In this document: one piece after another, positions 35,022 through 50,000 of the stretch
How the letters are laid out: each line of letters begins with the position of its first letter
How positions within the stretch are numbered: the first letter of the stretch is position 1
Assembly: GCA_948470475.1 (NCBI GenBank)
Contig: OX419339.1
Span: forward strand, 8,913,002 to 8,977,001
Origin: Galaxea fascicularis
Lineage: Eukaryota > Cnidaria > Anthozoa > Scleractinia > Euphylliidae
Length of the DNA stretch: 64,000 nucleotides
Reading direction: 5' to 3'
Notes under the pieces: generated by a model
Database searches by the model: none
Seen by the model: only the letters and a program-made list of their open reading frames with translations
Told to the model about the DNA's origin: nothing
Program-made: the position numbers and the translations under genes

Positions 35022-38000
35022 ATGGCGCCTTTAGTTTTTATGAAAATTTGCTATATTTTATCTTTACTAGTTAGTTTCAGTTTAGTATGTCAGTGTCATT
35101 TGTATTCGGATTCACACGAATCTGATCGTGAAACCTGTGACGCGAAAGGTGAAGGATGTACATTAAGAAATCGTCCTCGTGACATAGAGGACTTCGACGG
35201 ACCGACAATAATCGGAAGAGACGGTCTCACGCGGTTAGACGGAATAAAGGTACGTAGCGGTTTGCCGGCAGCGCAGACTAATTATTACATGCTTGATGAC
35301 AAATTTTTGAAATTACGACAAATCCTCGGGCAAACCCAACTCCTATCCTTCTCGATTTCCGTAGGAGATTTTTCGAGATTCTTAGGCCGATAACTCTGAG
35401 AACTTGGTGATCTGACGGAATTCTCACGTTTGTGCTTTCGACAGTCTTCGTTTTGATGATGTTGATTGTGTATGAGAGACAAAATCCGCAATCTTACCAG
35501 TAAGCGAATGTTTTTACCCACCCCACCCCCGAGATGAAGTTATTAGTTCAAGACATGACCACGTGGCGACGATCGACAAGCATCACTACGGAATACAACA
35601 TTTCGACTGTAAAGTGCCGCGATGACAGCGTGAATAATCAAAACGTTGTGTCTCGGATGGTAAGGCCTTTTTACTCGAGATCAACTTACCTTGAGTAAAT
35701 TAAAGTTAAGCCCGAAATCTCTTTCTTTTAACTCTTACAGTTCTCTTGGTCCCACCCCACCAAAAAACAAACAAACAAAATAACATAAAACAACACGTAC
35801 AGCTCGACAGCTCAATGGTGGTAGAACTGTCCTAGTTCTAAGCTATGTGTTGTGGCTGATCTCATGACGGATTTGCAGTTAATATCTTTTTTTTTAAGGT
35901 TGGTCATGCTGAAGACGTGGATTTAGGTGACTGCTGGAGGAAACGAATGACAAGAGCGCTGAAACCACTATTATTCGGTAAGCCACACTTGATTTAGAAT
36001 GCAGACCATGAAGTGATCGTCTACGAACTGTTAGTGAAGAGAAATTAAAAGTAAAATAGGGGCTTGACATTCTCGGGACCATGTGTAAAATCGAATAGAA
36101 ATTAAAGAGAGAGAGGGACTTATCGAGAAAACGTGTCTGTGTTCTCGCGCGAACCCGCGCGTTAGTTCCTCTACGCCTTCTGTCATCCAAGATTCCTACT
36201 CAGTCAGTTGATGATTTTTTTTTAGAAATTCCGCATTTTTTGACGAATGGCGAATGTGACTACATTATAAAGCTGGCTGAAGAAAATGGCCTCATATCAA
36301 GCATCGCTCGCGGAGGGCTGACGAGGAGGGAAGACTTAGAAGTACCAAAAGTTGAGAGTAGGTGACCCGTTCCGTACACTGGACTCGGTTCGTTACAAAT
36401 AGCCATGAAAATGATTTATTTTTACGTTTTATTAAATCCAAACTCGCGCACAGTTTTAATTACACTGATAACTAGAAGAGGAAATCACCTAATTATATCG
36501 TGCAATTGAAAACCAAACAAATTCAACATTTGGGGAGACACTGCTCCGTTCTCAAAAAGTACACCGGCAACTAGCCAATATGTAAATGTGCTGAAATTGC
36601 AAGTAGACGGTAAGGTACTTAAAATGTTTGTTTTGGCTTATTTATTGAAAAATTTAGGTGGTAAAGGAGAAGGTGCTGCTGGAATCTTTGAAGCTTGGGA
36701 TGTAAACTATGACGGAAAGATTACACTGCAGGAGGTATATTAAAAGGAAAATCTTAAAAACTGAGACTACTAGTTGCGCGCGGGGGAAGGGCCGATACGA
36801 GCGGTTACTAGGGGGAAACGTCTTTACCTTGCCGGTCGCCTTTACAATTAAAGAAAAAAATAGGGCAATGAAAGCTCTAACAGTTGACCCAACAAAATGA
36901 CAAAGTTCTATATATATTCTAGTTGGTCGAAGGCAGTACAAGTAATCCCAAGGAATACCCATTACAATGCAACTAACTCAACTGGGCCACCCAAACATTA
37001 ATTAACAAATCATCACTGATCACGTTCACAACAAAGGACTCTTGGATTTGGTAGTTCGCCAGCCAATCAAAAACGAGGACATCTCTAATATTTTAAGTGT
37101 TGGTGGCCCCTGTTGAGTTCGGTTGCACGGTTTCCTGACAATTAACTGGACATGAGCACAGCCAAAAGAGACATATTTTAACGTTTCGACAGGGGAAAAT
37201 GCCTGAAAAGACACAAAAACTGATGTTGAGTTTCTCTGGAATGATTTTTGGCGTAATTGATAACAAGCAAATTATATTACGCGACCTTAAAATTCGCTCG
37301 ACCTTATCGTACAATTCAGTTGTACCTAATACTAGTACTCGTGATTTTGAAGTTTTAATTAATCGAGAAATGAGGTCAAGGCCTTGGGATTTCCTAAAGC
37401 TAAGTAATGGACGAAAGAAAGAGCTCAGGCTTACGAGCTATTGAGAGCACTGTCTCAGTTAAGGATCACTTTTCATGAAATAAAATGCAGATAACCAAAC
37501 CTGTTCCTACCCCTCAAATGCAAAGGGTGCTGGACACCGTGGCTAGTTGAGACGAGCCAACGAAGAGGGATTTAAGTTCACAAAAGATAATGGCATCAAC
37601 ATCAAAATGTGTACGTTACTTAAGTCCTCAAATTTTGAGTAGTCCTTTTTGTTAATTACTGGAACCTTTTCTCTCCTATTTGGACAGGTTATAGGGTTTG
37701 CCAAGAGATATATGTATGTTGTTTTCAGTAAAGAGGATTTACTGGAGATGTAAGTCACTGCCAGGTTTACATCGAAATACGTCACATTTTTAGTTTTGTA
37801 AATTTTCTCCCGTAATCGATCTAAGATGATTTTGGTCCAGGCTTTAAGATTATCCTCTTTCGATTATCGTTAGTGTATTTCCAGGTGTAGACACGCCCAA
37901 CCCCTAAATGCGTATACATTAGTTTTGTATATAATACGGTACTTTACAAGACCATGATCAGTACTGAAATGTTTGCTAAAATGAACTTGATTTTTTTACC

Positions 38001-41000
38001 GTTGTAATTGTTTAACAGACTTCATCAAGTTAACGTTACGGAGTTGGATGATGGTAAGCAGAAGAACAAATTGTATTCAGAGGGAGCCTTAGCCCTTCAC
38101 AGGCTCCATCCGACCTCATTTTTTAAACGCTTCTTTACACTTCCGTTGCTTGAAATGATCAAAAGGCTGAAGAGAACTTCAAGAATTCTTCTCAAATCGT
38201 TGTCATTCAGTAGCACATTGTAAAGGTTACCGCGACACCGTCTAAGTCACAGGGATGTGCTTACTGCCTATCAGCCAAATTAAACTTAACTTAAGTTAAC
38301 TATTTTACAGGAGTTATCACGTTTGAGGAGTTTCAAAACATGAACACTCGAGGTGCTGACACTATGATGTACCACGCCAGCAAAACACATCCAAAGTACA
38401 GACCTCGGTACAGTGACCAGACATGGGTGAACCAGCGTTACCTCAGAGATCCTGTTTTAGACAGAATATTGGAAAGGTAACCTAAACAGATTCACTTAAA
38501 CATGAAGATTTGAGGTTGAACAGCAGATACACAAACCTTAGGAGCCGTTATATAAAGTCTAACACTGTGACCAGTAAGTAATCTATTTTTTCAATATCAT
38601 TTCATTGTGAAGCAGACAGGTGTTGAAAAGAAAGAAAAAATTCAAGTAGAGGACATTGCTTGATTTAACACCAAACTCTCAGAGCTAACAATATAAGCAG
38701 CGCCTTGCAGACAGTAAGGAGAATTAACATTGAGATCGTGGAAGTGAAAGGGGTTAAATAAGTTTACTGACTTAAATCGAATAAGTGTTGTCTGTCCACA
38801 AACAGGCTCAATACTTGGAACTTTACCCGAGCCAATCTGAGAAATGAGCTTGCGACTTCAAAGAAATAAAGCCGTTAGCAGGCATCACAGACAGAAAGTT
38901 GCTTTCCACTGGATAGAACTCTGAGTGAAGAATGGAAAGATTTTAAAAATACTAAATAGACTATCGTGTCAACGAAGAAAAATATCAGGAAAAAGTGTAT
39001 TTTTTAATTTGAAAACAGTGGTGAACAGTGCATAACCACGGAGTTAATCGGCCTAAGCTGGACTTTTGAAATGTTTTCTGAGACAAAAGGTATCAAGTAT
39101 GTTAAAGGTATAACCACAACTGAGGGACTACATATTAAAATTAAAAGATATGTATGCAATTTATTAATTCCAAACAATTCGAATCAATACAGCTTTCTAG
39201 AACAGTTATGGAACAGGTGCAAAGGGCGCGACTAATTAAATATAATCAGGTGTCAGTTAGCGGGCTTAATTAATCGCATTGTGTTTTCAGAGTCATAAAA
39301 CTGACAAAGTTGCCGAGAGAGGTTATCTATGGAAGTGAACGAATTCAGGTAAGTGCCTCTATATCTGGACCGAAAATTAAATGTGAATAGTTCTTTGCAA
39401 TTTTATTTAAGACACGAAAATTGCTTTTTTTGGGGGGGATTTCTCAGTGCCAAATATTGCCCTGATGTTTGATTTAAAAATTTGTACCGAAAATCAGGAG
39501 AGAAGACGACGTCTTTCATTCTTTTCGATGGACTACGTCCAGTTCTCGCATTGTCCGTTGCCACCTCCTCCCCACCCTCCTACTCGGTCTATTACCTGTG
39601 GTCACGTGGTGCTTCAGCCCTGCCATGGGGGCTCTGCTACGTGGGCTTAATCCATTGTATCATTAATCCTTCTCATGGTACTAGATGGTATATTTCTTTT
39701 CAAAAGGCAAGCTAGATATAGCAATCAGTGCATGGGGGTCGTTGCTATGATAAGCAGTGTTTGATCAATGCAAGTTGTATTATATATTGTAAAGAAAAAT
39801 GAGATTCTGGCCACTATTGGGGCGTTATGCTGCCATAAAATGAATCATTTTATGTCTTTAAAAGGTTGTTTATTATGACAAGAACGGTCATTACAACGCT
39901 CACTTTGACTCAGAGACTCACAAGATGAGCTACATTCCTTGCTGCCATCAGGTAGAGGAAACGAAAATGATGAAGTATGAAAGTCCCTGTAGGCTTTGCA
40001 GGTTTGTTTCACGGCATGTCGTGTGGAGAGCGTTAATTGATTCTACAAATGGACTCTAAAAATAGTTTCGCTGTTGGATACAGACTTAATTAATAATAAC
40101 AGTAATATGAAGATGAATATAAATATGATCAAATGCGCCTTACAAAGAAAGCTTTACAATTTCAAATTAACTTTAACCCTACTCAGAATGATTGAAAAAA
40201 TAAGAAAGGTTTCTGAACCATTCCATGTCGGTCATTTGTTAGTTAACTGTTGAACTTCTGAAAAATTGTCTTTTCAATACGAAACAAAGATTTTGCGACG
40301 TTCAAAGGTTAGAACTTCCATTGAGGATAATTTCAGGATACCGTCTCAGATGGGCCAACAGAGTGTGCAGATAAATTTTAAAAAACACTTGATAATCGGG
40401 GTTAAATTATCTATCTGAACTAGCGCGCTACCTACCCTGGATCGGAATTAACATTTTTCGCGCTCTTTGACTTTCTAATCTTGCCTAGGATACGAGCTGG
40501 TGGTTTCAAAATGGGATATTTAAGGTTATTTCTCTTTAGGTACATCACCATACTGTATTATTTGAATGATGTAGAGGCTGGAGGAGAAACAGCATTTCCT
40601 GTCGCGGATAACGACACACTAGACATGGAGGTAACATGCGCATTACTCATTCGCCAATTTTTGCAGGAGGAAAGAAATCGAAGGCAAAACAACAAGATGA
40701 CAACAAAAACAGGAAAATGCCTTTATCCTTGTCAACGAAAAATTATGAATTTGATTATCCTTGAATCAGGCGATTCACTGAATCGTGATTAAACCATTTT
40801 GTTTTCAAACACTGGGCCTTTTTTCAGATGATTACAACACCACAGGGTAGAAATAAAACTTTATGATTAACCATAAAATAAGAAAAGAAGATAGGATAGC
40901 ATACCTCAGACGATTAGGAAAAAATGAATAAGAAAAGAGGATAGGATTTCATCCCTCATTTTCCACTGAAACTGAAAGACTAGATCGTAGGCCCGCAATG

Positions 41001-41370
41001 CTTTAACAACAGCACATACAAAGCTGGCCTAAGCCCCTCTCAAGAGTGGTAATGGATATTTAACGAGAATACACTTTTTATCTTTTATCACCAGTATCTA
41101 AAGGATAATCGAATGGAGTTCGATTACTTTAACCTCAGTCACAACTGCCATTTGGGAAATCTAGTGATCAAACCCAAAAAGGGCACGGCGATCATGTGGT
41201 ACAATCATTTCATGGACGAAAAGAGTGGCTGGCTGGGAGAAATGGATGAGTATAGTTTACATGGTGGATGCGACATACTAAAAGGAGAAAAATGGATTGC
41301 AAATAACTGGATAACTGCACCATATGAAGACAGCGCTGCTATAAAAAGTACCTGGCTTGGCTTTTATTAA
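35022..41370 (+). CDS. P4HTM: P4HTM-like prolyl 4-hydroxylase #4
   Basis: Complete gene of 11 exons: 35022-35249, 35899-35977, 36226-36357, 36658-36734, 37688-37749, 38019-38053, 38311-38476, 39291-39348, 39865-40001, 40540-40630, 41095-41370; 1341 nt, 446 residues. The ATG at 35022 opens a signal peptide or anchor (about residues 7-24). A Cys pair (CDAKGEGC) and GLTRLDGIKVGH form the P4HTM N-region. Next come IPHFLTNGECDYII (about 103-116), EF-hand DVNYDGKITLQE (about 161-172), and a second, incomplete EF-hand ending DDGVITFEEF. The catalytic core has GHYNAHFDS (iron ligands H and D kept; the preceding His is Asn), [11 protein letters not shown] and [13 protein letters not shown]. Same-strand neighbour #5 begins 1.27 kb downstream. 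Nearest poly(A) candidate is 41591-41596. Confidence 0.92.
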
Positions 41371-42640
41371 GATGTGATGTCGATAGCAACGTACTTCTGT
41401 TACCGTAGATCTATGCATGCGCAATCCCAGTAAACGGAGGCACCAAGGATGCACATCTTTCAATTTAGGTTAAGAGATCTTTGTATAAAGTGGAAGAAAA
41501 GAGGACTTGTTCCTGGGCGTTTATCCAATGCTCCCTTCCGTAAACCAAACAAACATCGCTTTACTGTTTAAGATAATTACTAATAATAGGAATAAAGTAG
41601 TAAGAATTTTGTGGTAGATATGCCTGTCGCTGTTTGATGTCTTACCTAGTTTAGTAGTACTCCACGAGAAAATATGCCCTTGTCGACTATTACTTAACTT
41701 GTAAAATGGATCGGTTGAACGATGGAAGTTTCGTTTGTGGTGATTGTCTTCACGACTCTGATCAGTTGGGTAGACCTGAGTTCGTCGAGTTTGCACAAAC
41801 CTTGTTTTCTAGTTCGGAGGCAGGAATAAACTTTGTGGTTGAGTGTGTGTAGCAAACCGATCAGTCAATCGTAGCATACACTGGGCATTACGGTGAGCGA
41901 GTATCGTTCATATATCTCAGATCAGTAGAATTAAGGGAGTTTGCTCCACTAGGGATAACTTACCTAATCGGACCAGGAGTCTAACGAACACACACGGTCA
42001 TTTAAAATATGCTTAAGCTTTACATAGGTTCAACAGGAAAGTAGTGCGGTAATTCACGTTCAAAACTCGGCTTCATTCCCTGCGTAAACATCGTGACAGT
42101 GTCAAGAGTTTCATACTCGCGAGCATCTGTAAAAGTTCTCAGTACACTTTGTTAGGAAATCATCTTTTTGGTTATTTTCTCAACGGTATTTATTTTTTTT
42201 TTTAATCGTTGCTTGAACTTTCGATATTTAAAAAAATATCGCTCCACCTTTAATCATATCTAATTTAATTGGTTATAATGCACTCCCGCGACCTTCTTTG
42301 CTGGTGTTAGCATGTCATTTTCTTTTCTTTATTGTCCAGTGTCATTCAGTTTAACCGGTCAGTGCACCTGTCAATCAAGTCACCAGCAAAGATTTCCTTA
42401 GCTCAAACTCCTGTAAATTTATTCTTCGACAAAATACTCAAACCTAAATAAGAAGCTCAAAGCAATTTTTTATATACAGGCTTCTCTGAAAATAAAATGA
42501 TTTCGAAACCGAAAGCTGATCATAGCGTTACCCTGGTTAATTAATAGTTAATGAAGTTAATTTCTCGCAGGTATAGCACAAAAACGAAAGCCCCTTAATA
42601 GACAAGCCATAATGATTATTTTGTCTTAATTGTATGAACC
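41371..42640. other. Intergenic region between genes #4 and #5
   Basis: It contains candidate poly(A) signals for #4 (AATAAA at 41591-41596) and the promoter region of #5. No repeat family or additional exon was recognised. Confidence 0.55.
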
Positions 42641-43867
42641 ATGATTTTGTTTAGTCTAGTCTTAATTTTCTATCTTCCAAGTATTATCTTTGATTTGTAT
42701 GTTAAATGTGATGAGAAGCTTCAAGCAAGGAAAAAGAACTATAACGTTTGTAGGTTTACAAGGAAAGGCGAACATTGTGACTACAAAAAATTCGATTCGC
42801 TTGACGATGAACCTTGTATGGTTGGCAGAAAGGCTGGTCTGACAAGAATAAATGGCGTAAAGGTAAGGCAACTTAAACAGAGGGCACTTGGCTTAATAGA
42901 TACGGCCTTAAGATAATAAACAGATTCAGCTCGAGCGTCGCATTCCGATTAACGGGCAAACACTAACGTGTCCTTTGCTGTCTTAATTTTGAAAGCATAT
43001 GCGCCTGACCTTTTGTCTTAGACCTCACGTTAACCCACTTAAGTGTAAGAACCGCTTACGTTGGAAGCGCAGACAACACATGGTAACTTTTTATAATTAC
43101 ACCGTCTTAAAGGTGTGATACAATTTCGAGGATGCGCACCCCGGAGCTATGGAGCCAGTGGAACTGAAACGATCTTCACTGCTTCCGACAACTCTACAAC
43201 TGACAAGACGAAGAAAATCCATAAGATCACATGTCAACAATTCAATTAGTTTAACACATACAATTAGTAAATTATCTGATATATTTACCCAAACTCTATT
43301 TAGGTTGGTCATGTGGAACGTGTGGATCTTGGAGATGGAATAAAAAAGCGTATAACAAGAGCCATGAACCCTCCAGTGTTCGGTGAGATTATCACATGTA
43401 TAAACCAGGGATAACATTTTAATATGGGAAGTTTTATGGGCAGATTTTCATGCAAGGACAAGTTGATCATAAGCATAAGCGAAAGAGCAAGGTGCTAACG
43501 CATTGCGTGCCACTGACTGCAGGCAAAGGTGTAGCGTCTTAAGCAGTTAGACCTCTATTAGATTCGGGTATTTTGAAGAGGACTAGATTTAAAGGAAACG
43601 TGAGCCTGAAGTGAGGAAAGTTTAAGTGCTGACTTTATTTACAGTCGCTCTGGTGTCATTTTGGTCTTTTTCTGTTCAGCCGAGAAACAGAAAAAGGTGC
43701 AAATGAGACAAGAAAAGAAAGTCACGGAATTGTGTTCTCAGTTATTCAGACGGTCGGAACTGATGTTGTTGCCACTGGTCTGCACTATGACGATAATACG
43801 TGTGGGTTATTGACCAAGCTTGTTCGGTCAAGATGGCTGGATATTGGCCAAGTTCTTTTTTTGCGTG

Positions 43868-43900
<33 letters not shown>

Positions 43901-43911
43901 CTCGCAAAAAA

Positions 43912-43946
<35 letters not shown>

Positions 43947-44043
43947 AAGCTTGGTCAATAAAGAATTTATTATATGGGATAAGAGCCGGCTTCAGAGAAA
44001 TTTTTCTTGCGGGACAAAGCACGTAATCCCGAGCGGGCAAGAG

Positions 44044-44075
<32 letters not shown>

Positions 44076-47000
44076 CAGCACGGGATTTGGTTCATCTTGC
44101 CCGCTCACGGAGCTACCCATATAATAAATAAACGTAATGCCAGTACAACTGTAACTTACATGTATTTTGAAAGATAATACAGTTCTCTTGTGTTCAGACT
44201 TCAATATGGCCAGTCACTCCCTAAAACCGGGAAACTGACAATATTAGCGAGGAGCTTGTCATCCCAGTTCGCCTTGCGGTGCTCTAATTGGGTTTTAATT
44301 CTAATGAGATCACTGAAATTATAAGGAGCAGTCGGATTGGTCATTCGTGATGATATATATTCAACCAATACGGACGCATGTTATATTGACCATTATTCCT
44401 GCACGCACATACACTAATAACTCTCACGTTTCATAGAATTTGAGTTATAAGGTGGTATTAACGTTAGTGACAGATAAAATGTAGCTATGAGGAATAGTTC
44501 AGTATGCTTTTTTTCTTTCCAGTTAATGAATTCCAATACCTTTTCACCGAATTTTATAAGTGAGTTGACTTGATATACCTACCACGGAAATTGATTTCCC
44601 TCATGACAAATTTCATTTCCCTCAACTGAATCGTTCGTTCGTTCGTTCCTTTTTTTTTTTTTTCAGAAATTCCAAATTTTCTAAGTGACGAAGAGTGCGA
44701 TCATATTGTTCACCTTGCGGAAAAAACTGGGCTTATCTCCAGTTTTGCTCGTGGAGGACTCCAGTCCCCGGAGGAATTTAGGATTCCAGATATCAGAAGT
44801 AAGAAAATACATACTTGTATGTGGTATAAATCTATGGGTCCTATCACGAATGCCACTTTCTGATTGGCTGTGCTACTCGCTATCTATTCTGTGATAGATC
44901 GTAAGTAGCGTTTGTCAACAAAATGGCGGCCGCTTCTTCGCGTTTTCAAAGTGTCTGCGGGGAGAATTAATATTAAGTACCCTATGGTACATATTGTGTT
45001 AGTACCCAGAGTGCATTGCTGTAATAAAATTGTGTTGAAGCGGCCATGCTGTGTGTGTGCCTCGTGGTTATCCTAAGCCAAGTTAAATTACAGTATACTA
45101 CAAATTTAGTTGTTTAGTTTTGAACGACTAGTAGATTTGTACTAAAAAAAAATATTGTTATTAGATTATTCGCTCTCGTTAATGTCGTCCATTGGAAATT
45201 TGAGCTTAGACGTTCATGGGAAGCGGCAACAGCTGTAGGTTGAAAAGTACAATCCGCTCGAAATAAAAGTGACATCCCTCCGAGGAAGCTCTTTGACAAA
45301 CATCATCCTCGCACATTTTTCGCCTCCAAGTGCCTTCTCTCTACTCGGTACTACTCACTAAATGTTGTAACACATTGGATGAAGATGGGCAGGTCGTGTC
45401 ACTTGCACTAGGTATTGATCATGCGCTATCCGGTCATATAATTCTGCTGTCTTAGTTTCCCCCCCCCCCCTCCAATCGACGTCCTTCCCAGCTGATAAGC
45501 GCGCCTTGCTTTGTAATTATAGATGGTACATCAGAAGGAATGACAGGATATTTTGAAGCTTTTGACTTGGACAGCAACGAGAAAGTTCACTTGGAAGAGG
45601 TAGGATAGCAAAAGTTCCGAGAAGAATTCTGGCCCACTTTATACCTCTTACTAACCGAGTTTGAGGTCCGTACTGTATGTTAGGAATCCGAAGACCACAC
45701 GAAGATTTCTGAAGATCGCCGAACACTTCCGAAGATCACCCGAATGCTTCCGACGATTTCCGACGATCACCCGAACACTTCCGTAGATTACCGAAGATTA
45801 CCCAAACACTACGGAAGATTTCTGAAGATTACCGAACACTTCCGGTGATCTCCGGATTTTTCCCTTATGGCCCAAGAGCGAAGCGCGCGGGCCATAAATC
45901 AATGGGAAAAAACGAGTATCCGTAACTTACAGTACAGACCGAGAAAACGAGGTTAGCAAGATATTTATTATATCTTTAAGATTAGTCGGGCGCGCAAGAA
46001 AGAAAACTTTCAAATTTAGCGAGAAAAAATGACCAATCACGGCGCGTACTAACTGGCAAAGTAATTTATTAAAGGTGTCTATATCTGAGAACGACAACCA
46101 GATAATTATCAATTTTGTTAATTTACGAATACTTTCCGAGTAGAAGTCAACTATGAAACTATTTCGTACCACCGCAGTCCTATCCTCCCAATCTTAACTA
46201 AGCAATAGTTATTAGCGTTGTTAACTGAAGTGGGTTAATTAAAATGAGAAGTAAATTTCCTTCCATGTCTACCACCCTAAACATTATGAGGCTTAAAAAC
46301 CCAGAAGCCAGGGCTATAAACGTGGTATATTATACTGAATACGAAGATTCCTTCAGTTCACCCGTATTCATCAATAACGTCAACGTGAGAGTGTGATATG
46401 AATTTTTAATTATGTATATTTTGTAAACTCAACGTCACGATACATGAACTGATCCATCCGTCGAGATCGTCTTGATCAATGGTATTAAATTGGAGAATAG
46501 AGTAGTATCTAGCATTCATCCACGTATATCAATTGCCTAAATAGGCCCTCTGCAGTTAGCGGTCACATGGTACAACAAGCACTTTGCTGGAAAGAACGCG
46601 TTCTAAAACGATTTGGGATATTCTAAAACTATGATTTTCTGACAATATTTGGCTATTTTTATTACTATCTTTCCAATTTCCAAAAAAAAACTGTTAAAAT
46701 TCAACTAAGAAATCCACTGGTTTACCGGAATTTTACCTCAGCTGGTAAATAACAGCCAATTTTGTTGAAGGTGTTCCAATGCATGGAAGGAAATGTCACA
46801 AATGTTGAAATTAGGGAAGGTAGTAAACGTAGTAAGAAATGAAAGTAAAGGACTTTGATATTTCTATGTTCCATCCACAACAAGGTATGCAAAGGAACTT
46901 GCAAATTTCCATCTTCCTATCACAGACACAACGTAAAGGGGTTTGGAAATTTCCATGTTCCTTTCACGGACACAACGTAAAGGGGTTTGGAAATTTCCAT

Positions 47001-50000
47001 GTTCTTTTCACAGACACAACGGAAAGGGGGTTTGGAAATTTCCAAACTCCTTTATGTTAAGTCTGTAAAAGGAACATGGAAATTTCCATGTTCCTTTCAC
47101 ATGTTCCTTTCACAGACTTAACATAAAGGGGTTTGGAAATTTCCATGTTCCTTTCACAGACACAATGCAACGTAAAGGGGCTTGGAAATTTCCATTTTCC
47201 TTTTACGGACACAGCGCAAAGGAACTTGGAAATTTCCGTGTTCCTATGCGTTGTATCGCTAACAAAGAACGTGGAGATTAAATTTCCACTGTTTGGTTTC
47301 AATGTAAAAGAAAAAAAAATTATGAGAACTGCAAATTTACAGGATCTTTGTTACCCAAGAAGGAACATTCCCATTTTCAGTCTGGTCAACGCGAGAAAAT
47401 TGAAGTATAAATGCAAATTAGATAATCGAAAAACGTGGTTTTCCTTGACGTTTCAAATAGCCTTTATACTGTTACATTAGAATGTATCAATACAATCATA
47501 TACCTTTGAGCCTTACACGTAATCTAACCTTTTTATTCATATCTCGAAAACACTGTTGTGAGATCAGATTCTCCCAAATTTTAAGATCATTCTTAAACCC
47601 TGATAGGGTTGGAATTGACTTAACGTTTCTTATCTTTTACCTAATTAGTCTTGACTGCGTATGCAACGTTACTTTTGTACTGATCACATCACTACTCACA
47701 CGCATCAAATGAAATATGCAACGTATTGCTTGCTGATGTATGTCTGTGTGTATGTATGCTTATTCCAGAATGCAGAACAGGTGCTGTTTCTATGACATAT
47801 ACAATGCAATAACTGAAATGTACTTTTTTCTGTAAGAACAGCCTAAGAACACCTCCAGTAACAAACTTGATAGGAAAGGCATATAAAGAACGAAAGTTCG
47901 ATGGACAGCTTTAATTTGCCCATAAATCAATCAAATAGGTAAATTTCACTATTTTTCCTGTATTTGAACAACTTTCCGTCGAATTGATCTTAGCTTCGTC
48001 GAATCGGTTTCGGCAACGATGCAATTGAATTCTCCAATTTCCGCACAGGCAACATGAGCAGCTGAACCTGGGTAGAAGAGCAAAATCCAAAATGTTAGCA
48101 ATATTCGCGAGTGTTTGGTACAATTTTTTTTTTGTTCAGGGCCTTAACTACAAATCCGTTTCGATGTCTTACAATTCAGCTTGACATGAAAGAAATTGAA
48201 TAGATATGTGGATATGATCATCCAATTTCCGTTGTGGTATTTGAAAAATGAGCTCGATTATTCTGTTTTTTTACCTGTATCGCTGCACAGATCAAGCACC
48301 CAGGTGCCTTGGTAGCCGTATTACGTCAACAAAGTCTTGTACAACTCTACCGGTTTGGCGGTCACAGTGGTATTGAACTGGAAGACATTACTTGACTGGG
48401 TCTTGTGGGTACATTTTTTCCCCAATGACATATGCTGAAAGGGACCACACGCTGACGAAGTCTGTTGTTATCAACTAGATTTCAACAAGAAAATATAAGA
48501 TTAGGGAGAATTCATGCCGCACCACCGATGCTCGCTTCAATTCTTTCGGTTGCTGTTGCTGAAAGGTACAGGCGGACTTTCGCTCGTATCATTGGTGGCT
48601 GAAGTCCGTTTTCTGTTATTTGGCCTCTTTGGCACGGTTTCGTCTGCTAAAAGGCTTAGACCATCCGCGGACGACATCGAGGGAACTTCTTCTCCTTGGC
48701 TCTCCAGCTCAAGGCTCGGTTCTTCTAATCGGCTTCCATCCGGTAGTACAATTTCGTTGAAGCGCTTTACGAATGTATTTGCTGAATAGCAAGACTTAAA
48801 CTGTTGAGAAAACTCGTTCTCCGTGAAGTCGAAAAAAGACACTCTCAATCCAATTCCTTTAAGGTCGTTATCAAATGCAATCTGAGGGTTAAAAGTGACA
48901 GTAAAAGTTTTAGTTATTCAGCATAAGTCCTTCTTTTAATGGTTAGGTCACGCAATTTTATCGTTGTTCAGTTATAACTGCTCAAGCCGCCCATAACTGA
49001 TGAAACAAAACATTACAATCTGTAGAAGAACACTAAACGAAATACAGCAAAACCAAAAACCAGCGGACCGGGAAACAAAAAAGAGGCCGGCCGACGTTTG
49101 TCAATTGTGTTACAGTTAGCTTGAAAGCACGATCATTAAAAGTCTATCACATATATTCTTTCATCATATCAACAGGATTTTCAAGAAATATCGTGACCTA
49201 GCTCCTCGTGTTCAAAGTAAAATAAAGACCAATTTATTAACAATATTAGGTGGATAATTGTCAGTAGACCCGTCAGTCAAATTGCGCACTGAAGAAACAA
49301 ACTGACACCAATTCATTTAAGGCGTTTGAAACGTATATACATGGAATTACCCGATGTTCTAAATAAAATCAAATTACGAATGGAATAGCATTGACTGGCA
49401 AAAGCTCATGATGTCATATAAACAAAAGCGGCAACTGAAAAAGAATGAAGTATATTATAACCAAGCATAGTGCTAAAGTTTAGCTTATATTTTAAACCGA
49501 AATAAAATAATGCACATGAAACGTAAAACGTTTTTCTCGAACGACAGCGGACAATGCCTGTACTGCACGAAGGTTATCGTATCAAACTTTTAACTTGAAA
49601 CTGAAACGTAAAATATATCTTTGAAATATTTTTAGACCCCACTGACGTTACCCTTCATTTCTCAAACGCACTGATTCGGGTCAAAGAATGGAAAGCGTTG
49701 GAAAAGTTCTGACACCCGAAACACTCTTTAGATCAAATTTTTCAGTACTGTAGAATTTCATGCATGGATAAAAATGTTCGATTACTTGTCGCCGGCCACA
49801 AGTGAAACTCATGCGAATAACCTTGTACTCTGAGGAAAACTAAACCGACGCGGATAATCTCTTTACCTAAGATATCTTGGACCTCCGCATCCGCATGCAC
49901 ATCAAGTGCATATGGACACTTCTCAAAATTAAGCTTACTTTTTGTCTGCCAACAAATTTTCGCGGTATCTTTCACGCGGAAACTTAAGCAGCAACATAAT

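Noticed and set aside
46839..47480. Overlapping open frames (73, 81 and 115 codons) around 47 kb
   Set aside because: They are translations of the tandem array in different frames and strands.
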